A stretch of 25,387 nucleotides of DNA from positions 1-25,387 of IMG/VR virus record IMGVR_UViG_3300033156_000316; one strand, written 5' to 3'. Both the position numbers and the translations under genes were made by a program. The notes under the pieces are model-generated. The model was not told where the DNA came from and did not search any database. It saw only the letters and a list, made by a program, of their open reading frames with translations. Positions 21,161 through 25,387 of this stretch are shown piece by piece. Positions within the stretch are counted from its first letter, which is position 1. Each line of letters starts with the position of its first letter. This stretch comes from a virus.

Positions 21161-21189
21161 GAAGCCCCATGCGCAAGCATGGGGAGATA
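21161..21189 (+). repeat. Hairpin repeat copy 11 (G-U replaced by A-U)
   Basis: Hairpin 21165-21184 with GCATGGGG, the same pair-keeping substitution as copy 7. AGATAAGGAATAA leads to ATG 21198, almost identical to the spacer after copy 7 (AGATAGGAATAA). Confidence 0.92.
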
Positions 21190-21197
21190 AGGAATAA

Positions 21198-21956
21198 ATG
21201 CCTCTCATTTACGCAATGCCGGGAGTTGTAAAAAGTGTCCGTGTGATACCGCCGCCGGGCAGGCCGATAACTATCGCCCCGCCCCGCCCGGACTTCGCGC
21301 GCCGCTACCACGATGGTCGCGGTAAGTACCGTGTGTTCAATGCGGCTGAATATCGCTTCTACCGCTCGAATTCAGGGCCGCCGGCCGAGACGGACACGCC
21401 GTTTGCTACAAATGCGACGCTGCCGCACGAGCCGGCAGACGTGTACGCAGACGGCACCTGGTACCTGAGCGTGTCGTATTTCAACGGCGTTATAGATAGC
21501 GGGTTCCTGCCCGTGGGAGCCAATGGTGAGACTTACCTGCGGCTCGATATCGCGGGCGGCGTGGTTATAGGCTCGCCGCCGAACCCGGCGAATGAAGCGC
21601 AGCTCGAGGTTCGCGCAGGCGGGGTGGTTGCGGTTGTTGGCAGCTACTACCAGGAGGATGCGCTCAGGGCGACGCAGTGGGCGATTGCGTACACCTTTAA
21701 TGGTGCTAACCCGCCGGCGGATACGCCGGACTATACCGAAGCTATGCCGGGCCAGGCGTTATGCATTCTCGACTACGAGCTCACGGCCCAGGTACACGGT
21801 ACAACCGTCAAGGCGCGGGTCCAGACCCGCCGGGATGACGGCGGGTGGATTTATTCCGAAGATTCAGTTATCCTGACAGCCACGGCCGACGCGACCGGCC
21901 CGGCTGCACCCGAAGGACTCGAAAGCTGGCGTGGGCGTTTGCCGGAGGATGTCTAA
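21198..21956 (+). CDS. Minor tail / structural protein (252 aa)
   Basis: ATG 21198 with AGGAATAA upstream. The sequence has proline-rich beginnings (VIPPPGRPITIAPPRPDFA), then beta-strands (KYRVFNAAEYRFYRS, GTWYLSVSYFNG, ETYLRLDIAGGVVIG) and a FN3-like end (ELTAQVHGTTVKARVQTRR). The stop overlaps the next ATG (TAATG at 21954-21958), so it is coupled to the hub-type gene. No specific family recognised. Confidence 0.5.
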   Translation: MPLIYAMPGVVKSVRVIPPPGRPITIAPPRPDFARRYHDGRGKYRVFNAAEYRFYRSNSGPPAETDTPFATNATLPHEPADVYADGTWYLSVSYFNGVIDSGFLPVGANGETYLRLDIAGGVVIGSPPNPANEAQLEVRAGGVVAVVGSYYQEDALRATQWAIAYTFNGANPPADTPDYTEAMPGQALCILDYELTAQVHGTTVKARVQTRRDDGGWIYSEDSVILTATADATGPAAPEGLESWRGRLPEDV

Positions 21957-23926
21957 TGTCCATGACGATAATCGGCCCGGCGAATGTGAAGCTCACGAAG
22001 GAGCGGCTGCCACTTGTCTACACCAAGGCCGAATGGAATGGCTCGTGGCAGTACCGTTCCGAGATGCGCCTGCAGGAGATGCTCCTGCGTACATGTGGCG
22101 AGGACCTGGGCCGGTGTGTCATTTCCCGCCGTTACGGAAGCCTGAAAGACCCGAATGACAGCTCGATGTCTGTCAGGGGTACTATTAACCTCGATGGTTA
22201 TTGGATACAAATCCGCCTGGCGTCCGGTACGGGTTCGAAATCGTTGTGGACGGGCCAAATCGAGGCTGTAACACATGACATCTACGGCTCCGACCCGGCG
22301 CGTAGCGGAGTTCAGACGTGGACGGCATACTCACCGCTCCAAATCCTGCGAAAGAAACCCATCAGCCGGTCGTATTGGGAAGAAGATAAAGACCTCGGCT
22401 GGGTACCGAATATGAATTTACGCGGAGAGCACGGAACCCTGTACGGGAATCGGAGTGCCGGCAGAGGCCCCGACGGCGTTCACCTCTACGGCGGAGAGAG
22501 TATCTGGACGCATGAAGATGCCGTGAAGTACATCCTCAAGAAGTTTGCGGATAGCGACAACGGACCCAAGTGGAAGCTTGCGGGCCAGAGTGAGCTGCTG
22601 AAAGGAATCAGGAACGTCGTGCCATTCCGGGCAACCCAGACAGTTGCGGAGGCGCTTGCCTACCTCATATCACCCCGGATGGGAATTGACTACAAAATTA
22701 TCGAGTCCGGAAACGATTTCGAGATTCACGTCTTCGCGCTGATTTCGGAAGAAGTTTCATTCGGCGGTGTATCATTGCCCAAGAATCCTAACGTCGTTCG
22801 TATCAGGTCGTCGGAAATTCAGAACATGCCGACCGTGCAGGTTGTACGTTCGGACGAATTGAGATATGACAAAATCCGAGTACTCGGCAATCGTATGGTG
22901 CTGTGCAGCAGTCTATGGGGCGAGAAAACTGACGGGCCGGTCGATGCGCGATTTGAGAAGAAGTGGATCGACGAATTAGAAACGGAATACAAGGCGGGTA
23001 CGGGCACACCGGCCGATTCAGCGGAGGACCATGACCGCGCGCGCGCGGTAGACAAGTTCGAGTCCGTTTACCGTGTCTTTGCCGCAGATGACGAGTTTAA
23101 GAGCGCGGCGCCGACGCTGGATACCGAAGGCAATGTGGTGGGCGGCGAGCAGGACTATCAGATAAAGGTGCGTGAAACGTCGCATTTTACACCTCTGCGT
23201 GAAGGTTTCGACTATACGGTTGACCCGCCGGTAGACAACAACCCGCCTGGCTTCCAGTCTGGATTTCTGCCGCCAATGGTATATCTGAAAGATGTCTGGG
23301 CGCGTAACCGCCAGCTTACCGGCGAGCCTTACATCCGGGCAAACGAGGTGAGTATCGGCACGTCGGTGCTCTGGGATGACTGGGGGATGAGCATCGGGGC
23401 ATCCCCGGCGCATCTCCTGGCACTGGACCATTTTGAAAATGCCGCCGATACAGTTACCTGGCCGGAAAACAAGGGGTACGATTACGAGCAGATGATAATG
23501 ACTCTCGCCCGGCGCGCCGACCAGCGGCTCGTCCTGGTTTATGGTGATGAAGACGGCGAGATGGTGAAGGATATTGTTGTATCTTCGGCCGAATTGTGGC
23601 TGCTTATGCCGGATACGGTCGTTCACATCGACGGTTCGGGTGAAATAAAGAAATCGCCCGGCGAGATAGTGACACTTCGCAATGACTCCGAGTACCTAAA
23701 ATTTATCATGGCGGGTGCCATCGCCCGCTACCACAAGTCACGTGCACGGGCGAGTATTACCCTGAAAGGGTTTCAGTCCTGGGGCGCGCAACTCGGGAGT
23801 ATCCTGACCGTAGTTGACGAGGCGGGCGATACCGAAAAAATCGAAGCGCCGATTACTTCACTGCATTGGTATCATGGTGAGAATAAGGCGCCGATGACGA
23901 TAATCGGCGCGGGATTTGCCTTATGA
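21956..23926 (+). CDS. Large tail-tip protein, probably baseplate hub-type (656 aa)
   Basis: ATG 21956 has GGAGGATG upstream and overlaps the preceding stop; a more distal GTG at 21845 lies inside the previous gene. The protein is long, strand-rich and mixed: N-terminal barrel-like MTIIGPANVKLTKERL, then QMLLRTCGEDLG-type region (residues ~40-60), YISPRMGIDYKII middle (~240), and a C-terminal part ending APMTIIGAGFAL. Its size and place near the end of the tail-tip cluster suggest a central tail hub protein. No catalytic motif seen. Its last bases overlap the next start. Confidence 0.55.
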   Translation: MSMTIIGPANVKLTKERLPLVYTKAEWNGSWQYRSEMRLQEMLLRTCGEDLGRCVISRRYGSLKDPNDSSMSVRGTINLDGYWIQIRLASGTGSKSLWTGQIEAVTHDIYGSDPARSGVQTWTAYSPLQILRKKPISRSYWEEDKDLGWVPNMNLRGEHGTLYGNRSAGRGPDGVHLYGGESIWTHEDAVKYILKKFADSDNGPKWKLAGQSELLKGIRNVVPFRATQTVAEALAYLISPRMGIDYKIIESGNDFEIHVFALISEEVSFGGVSLPKNPNVVRIRSSEIQNMPTVQVVRSDELRYDKIRVLGNRMVLCSSLWGEKTDGPVDARFEKKWIDELETEYKAGTGTPADSAEDHDRARAVDKFESVYRVFAADDEFKSAAPTLDTEGNVVGGEQDYQIKVRETSHFTPLREGFDYTVDPPVDNNPPGFQSGFLPPMVYLKDVWARNRQLTGEPYIRANEVSIGTSVLWDDWGMSIGASPAHLLALDHFENAADTVTWPENKGYDYEQMIMTLARRADQRLVLVYGDEDGEMVKDIVVSSAELWLLMPDTVVHIDGSGEIKKSPGEIVTLRNDSEYLKFIMAGAIARYHKSRARASITLKGFQSWGAQLGSILTVVDEAGDTEKIEAPITSLHWYHGENKAPMTIIGAGFAL

Positions 23927-25092
23927 GAGAAACGGAAAAGCGGTTGACAAGCAGGCCCCCGGCGCTTGTACGCCCTGCCCGCGACTTGCCGTTTATGCTT
24001 GTCGTGGATGACAAGTACGTGATTGACGGGCCGGCCAGTCAGAGCTTTCAGATTCTGCGACTCTGTGACTTGAAACGCGGCGACCTGGGTGATTTCCTGC
24101 GTGTACGCGCGCATCCCGTCGGGGTTGCCCGCGCAACCGGGCCTAACCGGCTCCTGCCGGGCTACCGTGCGATGTGGCTCATTAACCCGGAAACACTCGC
24201 CGAGGGCGGCTGGATAACCACGTCTGCAGGTTCCGGCCTGGGCTATTCGGAAAAGACGGACGGGTACTCGGTTGCAACGCCCACCATACGTATTGCGCAA
24301 ATCGGCGATATAGTCATCCTGACTGCGGACGACCTCATTTCGACAACTCCCGACGGAGACGAGTACACGCTTGCAAACATACGGCATGATGCGCACCACC
24401 ATTATGACATCGACCACGACGGGCGCATCTACTTCACTACGAGCGCGCCGGGCGTCCGGCCAACGGGCCCGACGATAATCGGCGAGATGGTAGGCGACCC
24501 GACGAAGGCGAATACCGATACCGCGCTCAACAAGGAAACGGTGAACTGGTGCCCGCAGGTGGTTGCGCACTGGCCGATAGATACGATTATTTTCCCGGAC
24601 CCGGCCGGCACCTACGGCTGGCCGACGTTTCGGGGCGTGCCGAACTCCATTAAACGCGGGGCGGCATTCCCGGCCTCCGGCGATAAGGTGGGCTGGGCGG
24701 CTGAGACGCAATTGCCGAGCAAGTTCAATTCTTCCTGGCACCTCGCGTTGTACATTGAGTATGCGGCTATCGGCGACGGCGGCGATAGCGCCACATCTGC
24801 TATTTTCGACCTTGACTACAAGGTGGTGTCACCGGGCGAGAGCCTCAGCACTGCGGCAGGCACTACTGCAGCCTCGATTGCCCTTGACGTGGCGGGGGCA
24901 GCCTCGGGTGAGACGTTCTGCACGGCCGTATTGCCGCTTATATCCGCGGGCGATTTGGGCGAAGGCGATTTAATCCTTGTTAAAGACTTTTACCGCGATT
25001 TTGATGACGGTTCCGACGACTATACGGGCAGCCCGCTTATTATCGGGTTCAAATGGTGCTGGACGGACAGCGACCCAAGCCCGCCGATTTAA
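23923..25092 (+). CDS. Structural / fibre-associated protein (389 aa)
   Basis: ATG 23923 overlaps the previous stop (ATGA). The protein is strand-rich; residues ~290-389 (GESLSTAAGTTAASIALDVA, GDLILVKDFYRDFDDGSDDY, SPLIIGFKWCWTD) match the ending common in phage fibre-base proteins of the style 'LILVKxFYRDFDD...YTG...LIGF'. A His-rich patch (HDAHHHYDIDHDGRIYF) occurs around residue 155. Probably virion-associated. Confidence 0.5.
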   Translation: MRETEKRLTSRPPALVRPARDLPFMLVVDDKYVIDGPASQSFQILRLCDLKRGDLGDFLRVRAHPVGVARATGPNRLLPGYRAMWLINPETLAEGGWITTSAGSGLGYSEKTDGYSVATPTIRIAQIGDIVILTADDLISTTPDGDEYTLANIRHDAHHHYDIDHDGRIYFTTSAPGVRPTGPTIIGEMVGDPTKANTDTALNKETVNWCPQVVAHWPIDTIIFPDPAGTYGWPTFRGVPNSIKRGAAFPASGDKVGWAAETQLPSKFNSSWHLALYIEYAAIGDGGDSATSAIFDLDYKVVSPGESLSTAAGTTAASIALDVAGAASGETFCTAVLPLISAGDLGEGDLILVKDFYRDFDDGSDDYTGSPLIIGFKWCWTDSDPSPPI

Positions 25093-25103
25093 TGAAGCCC
25101 CAT
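25093..25103 (+). repeat. Half-copy of the hairpin repeat
   Basis: TGAAGCCCCATG, broken after ATG, then GCGCTGTG and the complete copy 12. It parallels the half-copy plus full copy at 9732-9778. Confidence 0.6.
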
Positions 25104-25112
25104 GGCGCTGTG

Positions 25113-25141
25113 GAAGCCCCATGCGCAAGCGTGGGGAGATA
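25113..25141 (+). repeat. Hairpin repeat copy 12
   Basis: Hairpin 25117-25136, AGATA, then AAGGACAAGT and ATG 25152. The AAGGA supplies the ribosome site for the last gene. Confidence 0.92.
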
Positions 25142-25151
25142 AAGGACAAGT

Positions 25152-25387
25152 ATGGCGAACACAAAAGGGATAGGCGCAAGCTTGCCAGTGGTCTTCGACA
25201 ATGCGTTCAAAGGGCACAATCTCGATGGTACGCACGGACTTGTCACAATCAAGGGCCTCGGCGGCGTTGCGGGCAATGCAGTCGTATTCCTCGGCGGCGC
25301 AACAGATGGCTGCTACACCACGCTACAGGCCGCGATAAACGCTCTGCCCGCTTCTGGCGGCACAGTCTACATCCTGCCGGGGTATAC
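25152..25387 (+). CDS. Tail-fibre/tailspike-type beta-helix protein, 5' part (cut by window end)
   Basis: ATG 25152 follows AAGGACAAGT. The available 78 codons read MANTKGIGASLPVVFDNAFK, then GHNLDGTHGLVTIKGLGGVA, and DGCYTTLQAAINALPASGGT-VYILPGY. The last segment is the classic first coil of pectate-lyase-like beta-helices found in tailspikes and fibres ('...TLQAAINAL...GGTVYIPPG'). It fits the adsorption end of the tail cluster. The rest of the gene lies outside the window, so function and length are open. Confidence 0.65.
   Translation, partial: MANTKGIGASLPVVFDNAFKGHNLDGTHGLVTIKGLGGVAGNAVVFLGGATDGCYTTLQAAINALPASGGTVYILPGY

Noticed and set aside
697-25141. MRKRG-, PHACAWG- and LPTLAHG-type reading frames as a protein family
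   Set aside because: They are the translation of the hairpin repeat on both strands; peptide similarity follows from the repeated DNA, not from selected proteins. Only the two copies inside the small terminase are truly coding.
690-25141. The dispersed hairpins as a CRISPR array
   Set aside because: Spacing runs from under 100 bases to about 10 kb, with whole genes between copies; no regular spacers and no cas genes.

Overview
This window is the packaging and structural-gene half of a long-tailed (siphovirus-type) double-stranded DNA phage or prophage. Nearly every supportable gene is on the + strand, in lambda-like order: small terminase (77-1012), an accessory block of short genes (about 1.08-4.5 kb), GpA-type large terminase (4540-6531), more small genes, a control segment with an XRE regulator (7.4-7.95 kb), a gpW-position protein, portal, S49 head protease with a nested scaffold, decoration protein, major capsid protein, head-completion and neck genes, a duplicated tail-tube protein, a tail assembly chaperone with a probable -1 frameshift extension, tape measure, and a run of minor-tail, hub and fibre genes to the right end. 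The last gene (from 25152) runs off the window. No integrase, lysis or replication gene is visible, so prophage versus free phage cannot be decided here.

The most unusual property is a dispersed short repeat: GAAR, then a 20-nt perfect or G-U-wobble hairpin with a GCAA (GNRA) tetraloop, then AGATA. There are 12 full copies and two broken half-copies, almost all exactly in the gap between one stop codon and the next start. Two copies lie in frame inside the small terminase tail. The copies travel with other short repeat families (tandem ACAGATT, CCACGGAGACACAGAG, AGCCAATAGCCAGTAG, CAAATTCCAAAGCTCAAATG). From memory, these sequence types are common as intergenic spacer repeats in planctomycete-like genomes. 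That memory, plus a beta-helix protein of the 'DADPQF...SPCLDAG' kind typical of such bacteria, is why I infer a Planctomycetota-type host (moderate confidence, inference only).

Region by region: 1-1083 small terminase with a repeat-built basic tail; 1084-4539 accessory block of very small genes (several CxxC zinc-ribbon-like, an ASCH-domain protein, a probable Phage_ABA-sandwich protein) with one gene broken by a repeat and one truncated gene duplicate; 4540-7406 large terminase and small membrane or zinc proteins; 7407-7955 consensus promoter, XRE gene, paired 20-nt direct repeats, and a short putative RNA ending in a strong terminator just before the structural operon; 7956-17677 compact head and tail genes, no hairpin copies between 9.8 and 19.7 kb; 17681-25387 tail-tip, hub and fibre genes, where repeats reappear at most junctions.

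How it works together: the terminase pair cuts DNA and drives it through the portal; the protease and its nested scaffold shape the prohead of capsid and decoration proteins; neck proteins join head to tail; tube, chaperones and tape measure build the tail; the 3' genes form the tip and adsorption apparatus. Points most worth following up are the hairpin network, an apparent host beta-helix domain spliced into an FN3-type tail gene (18050-19701), the A-AAA-AAC frameshift (16134-16140), the tandem-duplicated tail tube protein, and the terminator-gated leader in front of the portal operon.
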